This document shows positions 8,674 to 17,807 of a stretch of 64,000 nucleotides of DNA, in pieces. The stretch comes from Pusillimonas sp044464525 (GTDB lineage: Bacteria > Pseudomonadota > Gammaproteobacteria > Burkholderiales > Burkholderiaceae_B). How positions within the stretch are numbered: position 1 is the stretch's first letter; the number at the start of each line of letters is the position of its first letter. Both the position numbers and the translations under genes were made by a program. The notes beneath the pieces were generated by a model. The model saw only the letters and a program-made list of their open reading frames with translations, searched no databases and was not told where the DNA came from. The stretch lies in NCBI RefSeq assembly GCF_044464525.1, contig NZ_JBIQLE010000001.1, forward strand, positions 62,001 to 126,000, written 5' to 3'.

Positions 8674-10602
8674 ATGGTCGAGCTTGAACTCGAATTCGAA
8701 GACGGCACAACCGAGCAGCGCAACGTGAGCCTACCGGTCGACATCGGGCGCTCAATCCGTTGCGGCTTGCACATTGCCGCCTGGCGTGTCGGAAAAAGGC
8801 ATGCTCGCATCGAACAGGGGTCTGACGGCCCCTTCATTGACGATCTGGGCGCTTTGAGCGGTACCTTGGTAAATGGTCGCCGCATTACGCACTACGGGCC
8901 GCTATTGCCAGGAGACGAGATTCTAATTGGCCCTTGCCTGATGCGGGTACGGCGTTGCCCGCCAACCGGTTTGCCCGTCTCGGAATCCGACAAGGCTGGT
9001 CGTTCGATGCCTGCGGAGCCTGTCTCGATGAAGTTTTCGCCTGAGCAGGTTACGCCGGCCTTTTCGAAGCCCGGTCTCGATGCGGACCCTGATAGCAGCC
9101 CGGCCGACTGCAAGACGGCGGGTTCCGCTTCCATCGCGGCGCCTTCACTCGATAATGGCATGGCTGAGCTGGCTAAGCGCTTGCCGCATCGCAAAAGGCT
9201 GCAACGAGCTTTGCTCAAGGCGCTGGATCTGCGCCGGCGCGATGTGGTTAATCTTAGCGATTCGGCATTGCGCGGCGAAGCCTTTCAGGTGCTGGGTGAC
9301 ATCATCCGCGACGACGCCGATCTGCCCGACGACATGGATCGCCAAGCCTTGTTGACCGAAGTCGTCGACGAGGCGATAGGATTAGGCCCCCTGGAACCGT
9401 TGCTGGCTGATGAGTCCATCACCGAGATCATGATCAATCGGCATGACGAAATTTTTATCGAAACGGGCGGCTGTCTTCAGCGTCATCCCTCCGGGTTCAG
9501 CAGCGAACAAGCCGTACTGGGCGTTATCGAGCGCATCGTTTCGCCGCTCGGTCGCCGCATCGATGAAAGCTCTCCCATGGTGGATGCTAGGCTGCGAGAC
9601 GGCTCGCGCGTCAACGCCATCATTCCGCCCATTGCTTTGCGCGGCGCAAGTCTGACCATCCGCAAGTTCCCCAAGCAACGGCCGACCATGGATGACCTCG
9701 TGCAAGTCGGGGCGCTTGATCCCGCCATGCGTGATTTCCTGGCGGCCTGCGTCAGAAATCGCAAGAACATCGTGGTGTCGGGCGGTACGGGCTCCGGCAA
9801 AACCACCTTGCTGAATGTGCTGTCCAATTGCATACCACGCGGCGAGCGCATCGTCACCATCGAGGATGCGGCCGAACTCAAGCTTCACCATGAGCATCTG
9901 GTGACACTTGAAGCGCGGCCGCCGAATCTAGAAGGGCGGGGTGCAGTGCAGATTCGCGATTTGGTGCGCAATGCGTTGCGCATGCGTCCCGATCGCATCG
10001 TGGTGGGTGAATGCCGAGGCGGTGAAGCATTCGATATGCTCGCCGCAATGAACACAGGTCATGAAGGTTCTTTGACCACCTTGCATGCCAACAGCCCGCG
10101 CGATGCGCTTTCCCGTCTTGAAACCATGATATTGATGGCCGGTATGGATCTTCCCCTGGCTGCGGTGCGCGAGCATATAGGCGCCAGCATTGACCTGATT
10201 GTCCAACAGATAAGGGCAAGTGACGGTCGACGCTACATTGATTCCATTGTCGAGGTAAGCGGCATTGAAAGCGGCCGTATCCAGTTGCAGCCATTGTTCG
10301 CGTACGAGGCTGGGCCGCCTCCTGCTTTTGCGGGTTGCGGCGTCGTTCCGAACTTCATGGCCCGCATGGGCGGGCGGTTGGATGGGCTGGAGGCGTCTTT
10401 GTTCGGGCGGCGCCATGTCATAGAGAATGCACAGGCCTCTTTCAAATCGGGCCTGACCGCCTCGGGGCGCGAGTCAGGCGGTCAGGTGAGCATGGAGTCG
10501 GGTCTTGATTCGTGCTTGCACTCCATCCACTCGAGGGCCGAGCCTGACAGCCCGTCCGATGCCCGCGCACCTCATGGTTCCCTTTCAGAAGACCGGCCAT
10601 GA
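8674..10602 (+). CDS. cpaF: FHA domain fused to CpaF / TadA-type pilus ATPase
   Basis: A 642-residue two-part protein. Residues ~20-90 form an FHA-like phosphothreonine-binding domain (DIGRS, GKRHARIE, LVNGRRI). A ~60-residue linker rich in Pro/Ser/Ala follows, then a full CpaF/TadA secretion ATPase: Walker A GGTGSGKT at 370-377, the Asp box around VTIEDAAELKL, and the Walker B / His box RIVVGECRGGEAFDML...TTLHANSP. It powers pilus extension at the inner membrane. CpaF proteins are usually 450-550 residues; the added length is the FHA domain. ATG at 8674 has AGGAG at 8664-8668, overlapping the end of cpaC. The stop overlaps the tadB start (ATGA). Confidence 0.93.
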   Translation: MVELELEFEDGTTEQRNVSLPVDIGRSIRCGLHIAAWRVGKRHARIEQGSDGPFIDDLGALSGTLVNGRRITHYGPLLPGDEILIGPCLMRVRRCPPTGLPVSESDKAGRSMPAEPVSMKFSPEQVTPAFSKPGLDADPDSSPADCKTAGSASIAAPSLDNGMAELAKRLPHRKRLQRALLKALDLRRRDVVNLSDSALRGEAFQVLGDIIRDDADLPDDMDRQALLTEVVDEAIGLGPLEPLLADESITEIMINRHDEIFIETGGCLQRHPSGFSSEQAVLGVIERIVSPLGRRIDESSPMVDARLRDGSRVNAIIPPIALRGASLTIRKFPKQRPTMDDLVQVGALDPAMRDFLAACVRNRKNIVVSGGTGSGKTTLLNVLSNCIPRGERIVTIEDAAELKLHHEHLVTLEARPPNLEGRGAVQIRDLVRNALRMRPDRIVVGECRGGEAFDMLAAMNTGHEGSLTTLHANSPRDALSRLETMILMAGMDLPLAAVREHIGASIDLIVQQIRASDGRRYIDSIVEVSGIESGRIQLQPLFAYEAGPPPAFAGCGVVPNFMARMGGRLDGLEASLFGRRHVIENAQASFKSGLTASGRESGGQVSMESGLDSCLHSIHSRAEPDSPSDARAPHGSLSEDRP

Positions 10603-11444
10603 TATTTATCTTTCTCGCCAATGTGTTGGTCGTGGCGTTCATAGTGATTTGGCTTGCCCAGCGTTGGTTGCCGCAATGGCTTGATCGCTATCACAGCGCG
10701 TTCACGCATACGGCGCAGAACCGTCTTGGCGAATTTTTTCTTTTTCTTGATCCCGCGAGTCTATGGCGTGCGAACCTGTTTGTTTGTGGCGGAGTGTTTG
10801 TTGTAGTGGTTCTGGTCTCGGGCTCTTTGGGGTTGTCGTTGACTGCCGGCGCCATCGTGCTTGTGGCTCCGCGTTGGGGCCTGGCTTACCTGCGCAAACG
10901 CCGGCAGGCTCACTTCGACGAGCAGCTTCCCGACATGTTGTTGTCGCTGGCCGGCGCCTTGCAGGCCGGCTCGAGCGTCCAGACAGCGCTGCGTCACATT
11001 GTGCCGCAGACTCCAGCGCCTCTTTCCCAGGAATTCGGCCTGATGCTGCGCGAACAGCGCATGGGTGTTTCCTTCGAGCATGCGCTGAAAAATTTGCATG
11101 CACGCATGCCGGGTGAGGGCACCGGCCTGGTTGTGTCGTCTCTTAACATCGCCCTGCATCACGGAGGCAACCTGGCCGAGACACTGGAACGGATAGCGAT
11201 GACGCTTCGGGCGCGAACTCGGCTGCGCGCGCGCGTCGATGCTCTTACATCGCAAGGCCGCCTGCAAGCATGGATCATGGCATGCCTGCCTTTGGCGCTG
11301 GCGTTAGTGCTTGATCATCTCGACCCTCAAACCATGGCGCTGCTATGGCATACGTCAACGGGGTGGGCGGTGCTGGCCGTCGTTGCACTGCTGGAAGTGG
11401 TGGGCATCGTGTTGATACGCCGTATCGTCGACATACAGGTATAG
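10599..11444 (+). CDS. tadB: Flp pilus assembly inner-membrane protein TadB
   Basis: A 281-residue type II secretion system F-domain protein. Hydrophobic segments lie at the N-terminus, at about 60-100 and at the C-terminus (about 225-275), with the cytoplasmic GspF-like domain between (QLPDMLLSLAGALQAGSSV, typical TadB motif, and LNIALHHGGNLAETLERIA). TadB and TadC form the inner-membrane platform on which the CpaF ATPase acts. The start overlaps the cpaF stop; tadC follows after 13 bases. Confidence 0.92.
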   Translation: MIFIFLANVLVVAFIVIWLAQRWLPQWLDRYHSAFTHTAQNRLGEFFLFLDPASLWRANLFVCGGVFVVVVLVSGSLGLSLTAGAIVLVAPRWGLAYLRKRRQAHFDEQLPDMLLSLAGALQAGSSVQTALRHIVPQTPAPLSQEFGLMLREQRMGVSFEHALKNLHARMPGEGTGLVVSSLNIALHHGGNLAETLERIAMTLRARTRLRARVDALTSQGRLQAWIMACLPLALALVLDHLDPQTMALLWHTSTGWAVLAVVALLEVVGIVLIRRIVDIQV

Positions 11445-11457
11445 GAAAGGGGGTGCG

Positions 11458-12321
11458 ATGTTTTGGATAAGTTGCGCACTTGCGGGCCTTTCACTGCACT
11501 GCCTGATGTGGGTGTTGATAAAGCCCGCGCAAGCCGCCAAGGCTGCGCCGGATCACGTTCGACATGGCGGATTGCGGCTGGTATGGCCGTGGGTCGATGT
11601 GCTGGCGCGAATCTTGGCGCCCTCGCTGTCGTGGCGGGCGCGAAAGGCTTTCGAACGGCGGGTGCAACAGGCGGGGATGGATGGGGCCTGGCGGCCCGAA
11701 CACCTTGCCGCAGCACAACTTCTGGCGGGGCTGTTCGGTGCGGCAGTGTGCTTTGTGGGTGCGGCCTTGCTCGATCTTGGCGTCACGCGAACGGTCCTTC
11801 CAGCTGTGGCGTGCACCGCGCTGGCCGGCTGGCTGCCGTGGCGCAAGCTGGCCGACATGGCGGCCCGTCGTCATCGTCGCATGCAAAAGGAATTCCCATT
11901 TTTGCTGGATATGACCACCCTGTGCGTGGAGGCGGGGCTAAGCTTGCAGGGAGCATTGAATGAAGCCGCACATCACGGCCCGGAAGGCCCGCTGCGGGAT
12001 GAACTGCGGCGCGCCTTGGCCGACATGCGTACTGGTTTCACACGGCATGAGGCCCTGTCGCTATGGGCCGGCCGCACAGGTCTTGCCGAGGTGCGCCAAT
12101 TGGTCACGGCCTTGGCTCAGGCCGATCAATTAGGCATGAGCCTTGGGCCGCTACTGCGCGCCCAGTCAGAGCAGCGTCGCAATGAGCGATTTCTGCGGGC
12201 GGAAAAGCTTGCTCTTGAGGCCCCTGTAAAAATGCTGTTTCCCCTGGTGTGCTGCATTTTTCCCTGCACCTTTCTCATTATCGGCTTTCCCATAACCGTG
12301 AAACTGCTCGAGGCCATGTAG
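11458..12321 (+). CDS. tadC: Flp pilus assembly inner-membrane protein TadC
   Basis: A 287-residue GspF-type membrane protein. Motifs: FPFLLDMTTLCVEAGLSLQG, typical of TadC, QADQLGMSLGPLLRAQSEQ, and a C-terminal hydrophobic hairpin (MLFPLVCCIFPCTFLIIGFP). It partners TadB in the pilus platform. The RBS is AGGAAAGGGGG just before the ATG. This is the last recognisable assembly gene of the operon: TadZ/CpaE, TadD and the prepilin peptidase TadV/CpaA are not in the window. Confidence 0.92.
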   Translation: MFWISCALAGLSLHCLMWVLIKPAQAAKAAPDHVRHGGLRLVWPWVDVLARILAPSLSWRARKAFERRVQQAGMDGAWRPEHLAAAQLLAGLFGAAVCFVGAALLDLGVTRTVLPAVACTALAGWLPWRKLADMAARRHRRMQKEFPFLLDMTTLCVEAGLSLQGALNEAAHHGPEGPLRDELRRALADMRTGFTRHEALSLWAGRTGLAEVRQLVTALAQADQLGMSLGPLLRAQSEQRRNERFLRAEKLALEAPVKMLFPLVCCIFPCTFLIIGFPITVKLLEAM

Positions 12322-12323
12322 AA

Positions 12324-12773
12324 ATGTGTGTCGACAATGCCAGGATGACGCGCGCAGGGTATTGCGTTGCCGGTCGCGGGCATTCCACGGCGCCGCCGTT
12401 GCGTCTACGCATCGCGACATCATTCTGGGCGCGCGCAAAGGGGCTGCTTCTGCAACGTTACTCCGGCCACGATGAGGGCTTGTGGCTTAGGCCGTGTCGG
12501 GCGATCCACACGGCGGGCATGCGGCGCGCCATCGACGTCGTTTTCCTCGACCGCCAACACACCGTAATCAGGGTGGTACATAACTTGCGGCCTTATCGCG
12601 CCGCCTGGTGTTGGCGGGCGTACTCCGTGGTCGAGTTGCCGGCGCATTATTGTCGGCGGCATAGGTACTATTCCGCCGCGATAAGGCGCGCAACACGCTG
12701 CGTTGCTACTGTGAACGACTCTTGTACTTCAACTGCCTTTGGGTCGGGTAATTCCAAGTTGCCAAAATCTTGA
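12324..12773 (+). CDS. DUF192 family protein
   Basis: ATG at 12324 lies 2 bases after the tadC stop; the product has 150 residues. The central part LWLRPCRAIHTAGMRRAIDV followed by VFLDRQHTVIRVVHNLRP and VVELPAHYC is the DUF192 signature (normally C-x-x-I-H-T-x-G-M-x-x-x-I-D-V-x-F-L-D). DUF192 proteins are small, often periplasmic, and of unknown function. This one lacks an obvious signal peptide, and its last ~40 residues are poorly conserved. Adjacency to tadC suggests co-transcription with the pilus genes. Confidence 0.75.
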   Translation: MCVDNARMTRAGYCVAGRGHSTAPPLRLRIATSFWARAKGLLLQRYSGHDEGLWLRPCRAIHTAGMRRAIDVVFLDRQHTVIRVVHNLRPYRAAWCWRAYSVVELPAHYCRRHRYYSAAIRRATRCVATVNDSCTSTAFGSGNSKLPKS

Positions 12774-12881
12774 AGCAGCCCGCGAGTTGCACCTGGTTCG
12801 CAGTCTGGCCCGGCGTTGATAGAATGGTCCTATATATCCACACGCCGGCCTGGGCCGACATATTTCCTTTTCCTGACATCC

Positions 12882-13451
12882 ATGAGCAAAGCCTTTGTCA
12901 AAGAGTCGGACCACGACGATGACGACGATCTGGGCCCGGAGGCGCCTCCGCTGCCTGCCGGCGCCAAGAACTACATGACCACTCAGGGCTACGCCCGGCT
13001 GCGCGCTGAGCTCGAGCACCTGATGAACGAAGAGCGGCCTTCTGTGGTGCAGGTTGTCTCGTGGGCGGCGTCCAACGGCGACCGTTCCGAAAACGGCGAT
13101 TATCTGTACGGCAAGAAACGCTTGCGCGAGATCGACCGCCGCATTCGCTTTCTTACCAAGCGGCTGGAAATGGCCGAAGTGGTCGAACCGTCGCTGCAAC
13201 CCAATAAAGACCAGATATTTTTTGGCGCCACGGTGGTGTATTCCGACAAAGGCGGCGAAGAGTACCGTGTAACCATCGTCGGCGTGGACGAAGCCGAACC
13301 GCTGCAAGGCCGCATAAGCTGGATATCACCGGTAGCCCGGGCCATCACCAAGGCACGCGAGGGCGATACCGTCACGCTGCGCACCCCTGCGGGCATCGAC
13401 GAACTGGATATCCTCGAGATTCATTACCCAGAGGTGGAAGGCGGGACTTGA
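12882..13451 (+). CDS. greB: Transcript cleavage / elongation factor GreB
   Basis: A 189-residue protein that enters the RNA polymerase secondary channel and stimulates cleavage of backtracked transcripts. An acidic N-terminal extension (DHDDDDDLGPE) precedes the GreA/GreB coiled-coil domain, which contains the tip acidic residues in SENGDYLYGKKRLREIDRRI; this region matches GreB rather than GreA. The C-terminal FKBP-like domain (GATVVYSDKGGEEYRVTIVG ... SPVARAI) follows. ATG at 12882 starts MSKAFVKE; an in-frame ATG at 12816 would add 22 unlikely residues. About 270 bases without a gene follow, holding only a short GC hairpin (13539-13558). Confidence 0.95.
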   Translation: MSKAFVKESDHDDDDDLGPEAPPLPAGAKNYMTTQGYARLRAELEHLMNEERPSVVQVVSWAASNGDRSENGDYLYGKKRLREIDRRIRFLTKRLEMAEVVEPSLQPNKDQIFFGATVVYSDKGGEEYRVTIVGVDEAEPLQGRISWISPVARAITKAREGDTVTLRTPAGIDELDILEIHYPEVEGGT

Positions 13452-13721
13452 TAGGCAAGACGCCGCACCAGGCGCCGATGCGAACGCCGACGCATTCGCG
13501 GCCAAACTCCTATCCAAGCGTGGGCAGCGACCATACGCAAGCGCCGCCGGTGGCGCTTAAGAACCCCAGCACAACCCCCCACGCAAGCACCTCCAAGCAC
13601 CCTCCGCCACAACTCTGAGAAGCTTATAGGCCGCGTCGCCAGCCAGAACGCAACCGTCTCTCCCGTAACTCGCTAAAATAGGGGATTCCCCTTACTTCCG
13701 CCCATTTGTGCCCCTCCTATC

Positions 13722-16700
13722 GTGACTTCCATCCAGCATTTCCCCGGTTCCCTGGTCTTGTCGCCGTTTCGCCGCGAGCGTCTTTTAAAACGATTTGCCG
13801 AGCTGGATCTGCCGGTCGCCGATATCCAAGGGCGTTACGAGCATTTTGCCTGGGTTGAATCCGCCCTTGAAGCGGCCGAACAAGACACGTTGGCGACGCT
13901 GCTTGACTACGGAGTGCCGGTTTCACCGCAAAAAGAAGATCGCCACGCGCTTACGCTGCGCGTCATTCCCCGCTTGGGTACGGTGTCTCCGTGGGCCAGC
14001 AAGGCCACCGACATTGCCCATAATTGCGGCCTAACCAAGGTAAGACGCATCGAGCGCGGCATTCGCTACACCGTCAAGCCCAAACGCAGCCTGCTGGGCA
14101 GCCAGTCCCTCGACGCAGCCCAGCTTGAGCAGATAGCTGCGTGCTTGCACGATCGCATGACTGAAACCGTGGTGGACGAGAGTTTCGACGGCGCCGCGCT
14201 GTTTGCATCCTTGCCCGGCAAGGCCATGCAGACAATTGACGTCATGGGCCAGGGCCTTCAGGCCCTTGAAGAGGCCAACCGCAGCTTGGGCCTGGCGCTT
14301 TCCGACGATGAAGTCGAATACCTCGACGCTTCCTTCCGCCAATTGCAGCGTAATCCCACCGATGTTGAGCTGATGATGTTCGCGCAGGCCAACAGCGAGC
14401 ATTGCCGCCACAAAATCTTCAATGCCGACTGGATCATAGACGGCGCCGTGCAGCCCAATACCTTGTTCGGCATGATACGCGCCACCCACGCCGCCCAGCC
14501 GGAAGGCACCATCGTCGCCTATTCGGACAACGCCGCCGTCATGGCCGGCGGCCCAGCGCGTGTATTCCATGCCGGTGCGGCGTCCAAGGGTGATCAGGAC
14601 GCCGCTGTCTACGCGGGTCATGACGTTGTCATGCACACACTGATGAAGGTGGAAACCCATAATCATCCGACCGCCATCGCCCCGTTTCCCGGTGCAGCCA
14701 CTGGGGCGGGCGGCGAGATTCGCGACGAGGGCGCGACCGGGCGCGGTTCCAAGCCCAAGGCCGGCCTTACTGGTTTTACCGTGTCCAACCTGCGTTTTGC
14801 CGACGCAATAGAGCCATGGGAAGCTGACTCTCACGGCTTGCCGGATCGTATCGCCAGCCCCCTGGACATCATGATTGAAGGGCCGATAGGCGGCGCAGCT
14901 TTCAATAATGAATTCGGCAGGCCCAATTTGCTGGGCTATTTCCGCAGCTATGAACAAACGGCGGCCGGTTCGCGCTGGGGCTATCACAAGCCCATCATGA
15001 TCGCGGGCGGCTTGGGCGCCATCGACCAGCGGCTTACCCACAAAGACCCTATCCCCCCCGGAGCATTGCTTGTGCAATTGGGCGGCCCCGGAATGCGCAT
15101 CGGCATGGGTGGAGGGGCGGCTTCCAGCATGAGCGTCGGGGCCAATAGCGCCGAGCTGGATTTTGATTCCGTGCAGCGCGGCAACCCCGAAATCGAGCGA
15201 CGCGCCCAAGAGGTCATCGACCGCTGCTGGCAACAGGGCGAGGGCAACCCCATCGTTGCCATCCACGACGTTGGTGCGGGCGGGCTATCCAATGCCTTTC
15301 CCGAGTTGGTCAACGATGCGGGGCGCGGCGCCATCTTTGAACTGACCCAGGTCCATCTGGAGGAATCCGGCATGTCGGCCGCGGAAATCTGGAGCAACGA
15401 GGCCCAAGAGCGCTATGTTCTGGCCATACAGCCCGAAGACCTGGAGCGCTTCGCCGCCATTGCCGACCGAGAGCGCTGCCCCTACGCTGTGGTGGGCGTT
15501 GCAACCGAAGAGCGCCAGCTAAGAGTTACTTTGGGCGAAGACCTGCCCGGCGTCGCGCAAGCCCCGGCCGGCCAGCCAGTACAAGAGCCGCGACCGGTTG
15601 ACGTGCCGATCGATGTCATCCTGGGCAAGCCTCCGCGCATGACGCGCGACGTGAAGCGGCTGCCCCTGCAGCACGCGCCCGTGGACATCGTCGGCCTTCC
15701 GCTTGAAGACGCCATAGAGCGCGTATTGCGCCATCCCACCGTCGCCAACAAGACCTTCCTCATCACCATAGGAGACCGCAGCGTGGGCGGGCTGACCAGC
15801 CGCGACCAAATGGTCGGGCCGTGGCAGGTGCCGGTGGCCGACTGCGCCGTCACATTGGCCGATTTCGAAGGCGTGCGCGGCGAAGCCATGGCCATGGGCG
15901 AACGCACGCCCCTGGCGGTTATTGATGGTCCGGCCTCGGGCCGCATGGCGGTGGCCGAGGCCCTGACCAACCTGGTTGCGGCCGACGTGGGCTCGCTTAA
16001 AGACATCAAGCTTTCCGCCAACTGGATGGCGGCTTGCGGCGTGGAAGGCCAGGATGCCGCGTTATATGACACCGTTTCGGCTGTAAGCCAATGGTGCCAG
16101 GCGCTCGAGCTGTCCATTCCCGTCGGCAAGGATTCGCTTTCGATGCGCACCACTTGGCAGGAGCAGGACGGCACACGCGACGTGATATCGCCGGTATCGC
16201 TGATTGTGACGGCCTTTGCCCCGGTAACCGACGTGAGGGCCACCCTGACGCCCCAGCTTCGTACCGACGCGGGCGACTCGGCCCTGATTCTTATCGACCT
16301 GGGCCAGGGGCGTAACCGCCTGGGCGGTTCGGTGCTGGCTCAGGTGTTCAATCAAACCGGCGACACCATCCCCGATATCGACGATGCGGCCATGATGGCG
16401 GCCTTTTTCAGCGTGGTGCGCAAGCTGGCCGAGCAAGGCCATGTGCTTGCGTATCACGACCGTTCCGACGGCGGTTTGTTGGCGACCGTGTGCGAAATGG
16501 CGTTTGCGGGCCGGGTAGGGGTGTCGCTCAACCTCGATATGCTTACCATCGACCCGCACGCGGCCGATTGGGGCGACTACAAGATCCGTCCAGACCAGGT
16601 GGCGGTGCAGCGCGACGAGCTTACCCTCAAGGCGTTGTTTGCCGAGGAGGCGGGCGCCGTGTTGCAAGTGCCGCTGGCCCAGCGCGACGCGGTCATGCAG

Positions 16701-17771
16701 ACGCTGCGCGAGGTGGGCTTGTCGGTGCACTCGCACGTGATCGGCAGCTTGAACAAGCAGGACGAAATCCAGGTGTATCGCGACGGCAAATGCATCTATG
16801 CCCGTCCGCGCACCGAACTGGCCCAGCAATGGAGCGAAGTGAGCCGCCGTATCATGGCGCTGCGCGACAACCCCGCCTGCGCTCAGGCCGAGTTCGATGT
16901 CTGGACGAACGCTGACGACCCGGGCTTTACGCCGGTGGTCAATTTCGACCCGCAAGAGGATGTCGCCGCGCCCTATATCGCCACGGGCAAGCGCCCGCGC
17001 GTGGCCATTTTGCGTGAGCAGGGCTGCAACAGCCAAGTAGAGATGGCTTGGGCATTCGACAAGGCGGGCTTCGAAGCGTGGGATGTCCACATGACCGACC
17101 TGCTGTCGGGTCGCGTCACCCTTGAAAGTGTGCAGGGCCTGGTGGCTGTGGGCGGCTTCAGCTACGGCGATGTGCTGGGCGCCGGCGAGGGCTGGGCGCG
17201 CACGATTCGCTTCAATTCACGTTTGTCCGACCAGTTCGCCAAGTATTTTCAGCGCGCCGACACCTTCGCCCTGGGCGTATGCAATGGCTGCCAGATGATG
17301 GCCACGCTGGCCGACATGATTCCGGGCGCCTCGCATTGGCCGCGCTTCACGCGTAACCTGTCTGAAAAATATGAGGCGCGGCTTTCCATGGTTGAAATTG
17401 CCGATTCGCCCTCGCTATTTCTGAAAGACATGGCGGGAACCCGGGTGCCCATTGCTGTGGCCCATGGCGAAGGCTTTGCCGATTTCCAGATGCAAGGAGA
17501 CCAGACCCGTGTGGCGTCGGCCTTGCATTATGTCGACAACCTGGGCGGGCGTACCGAGGTCTATCCTTATAACCCCAACGGCAGTCCGGATGGCCTGGCC
17601 GGCGTCACCACCGACGACGGCCGCTTCACCGTAATGATGCCTCATCCCGAGCGCGTAACCCGCAATGTGATGATGTCCTGGCATCCTGAGCGTTGGGGAG
17701 CGAACGACGCCGGTGGCGATGCCAGCCCGTGGATGCGGATGTTCCGCAACGCCAGGGTGTGGTTGGGATAG
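13722..17771 (+). CDS. purL: Phosphoribosylformylglycinamidine synthase (PurL, large single-chain form)
   Basis: A 1349-residue enzyme converting FGAR, glutamine and ATP to FGAM in purine synthesis. It is the fused proteobacterial form: N-terminal PurS-like domain, linker, two AIRS-like synthase halves, and a C-terminal class I glutamine amidotransferase with nucleophile Cys1187 (GVCNGCQMM) and His1308/Glu1310 (PHPERV). The start is GTG at 13722 (MTSIQHFPGS), as no ATG fits the family N-terminus. It is followed by guaB and guaA, so three purine-pathway genes lie in a row, each with its own spacer. Confidence 0.97.
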   Translation: MTSIQHFPGSLVLSPFRRERLLKRFAELDLPVADIQGRYEHFAWVESALEAAEQDTLATLLDYGVPVSPQKEDRHALTLRVIPRLGTVSPWASKATDIAHNCGLTKVRRIERGIRYTVKPKRSLLGSQSLDAAQLEQIAACLHDRMTETVVDESFDGAALFASLPGKAMQTIDVMGQGLQALEEANRSLGLALSDDEVEYLDASFRQLQRNPTDVELMMFAQANSEHCRHKIFNADWIIDGAVQPNTLFGMIRATHAAQPEGTIVAYSDNAAVMAGGPARVFHAGAASKGDQDAAVYAGHDVVMHTLMKVETHNHPTAIAPFPGAATGAGGEIRDEGATGRGSKPKAGLTGFTVSNLRFADAIEPWEADSHGLPDRIASPLDIMIEGPIGGAAFNNEFGRPNLLGYFRSYEQTAAGSRWGYHKPIMIAGGLGAIDQRLTHKDPIPPGALLVQLGGPGMRIGMGGGAASSMSVGANSAELDFDSVQRGNPEIERRAQEVIDRCWQQGEGNPIVAIHDVGAGGLSNAFPELVNDAGRGAIFELTQVHLEESGMSAAEIWSNEAQERYVLAIQPEDLERFAAIADRERCPYAVVGVATEERQLRVTLGEDLPGVAQAPAGQPVQEPRPVDVPIDVILGKPPRMTRDVKRLPLQHAPVDIVGLPLEDAIERVLRHPTVANKTFLITIGDRSVGGLTSRDQMVGPWQVPVADCAVTLADFEGVRGEAMAMGERTPLAVIDGPASGRMAVAEALTNLVAADVGSLKDIKLSANWMAACGVEGQDAALYDTVSAVSQWCQALELSIPVGKDSLSMRTTWQEQDGTRDVISPVSLIVTAFAPVTDVRATLTPQLRTDAGDSALILIDLGQGRNRLGGSVLAQVFNQTGDTIPDIDDAAMMAAFFSVVRKLAEQGHVLAYHDRSDGGLLATVCEMAFAGRVGVSLNLDMLTIDPHAADWGDYKIRPDQVAVQRDELTLKALFAEEAGAVLQVPLAQRDAVMQTLREVGLSVHSHVIGSLNKQDEIQVYRDGKCIYARPRTELAQQWSEVSRRIMALRDNPACAQAEFDVWTNADDPGFTPVVNFDPQEDVAAPYIATGKRPRVAILREQGCNSQVEMAWAFDKAGFEAWDVHMTDLLSGRVTLESVQGLVAVGGFSYGDVLGAGEGWARTIRFNSRLSDQFAKYFQRADTFALGVCNGCQMMATLADMIPGASHWPRFTRNLSEKYEARLSMVEIADSPSLFLKDMAGTRVPIAVAHGEGFADFQMQGDQTRVASALHYVDNLGGRTEVYPYNPNGSPDGLAGVTTDDGRFTVMMPHPERVTRNVMMSWHPERWGANDAGGDASPWMRMFRNARVWLG

Positions 17772-17780
17772 GCGTATAAT
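17752..17780 (+). promoter_or_regulatory. Candidate promoter of guaB (perfect -10)
   Basis: A perfect TATAAT hexamer lies at 17775-17780, 28 bases before the guaB start, in the short space behind purL. The matching -35 region (17752-17757, CCAGGG) is poor, so activity would depend on the -10 or an activator. GGAG at 17795-17798 serves as the guaB ribosome-binding site. Confidence 0.5.
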
Positions 17781-17807
17781 CTTGCTTTGTGCACGGAGTT
17801 TTCGAGA

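Noticed and set aside
13539..13558. Short GC hairpin after greB as a terminator
   Set aside because: Only a 7-bp stem and no following T-run; recorded in the greB entry but not called as a terminator.
14031..15266. Long minus-strand ORF (411 codons) inside purL
   Set aside because: Shadow of PurL; its composition is His/Gly/Ala-rich and it has no recognisable motif.
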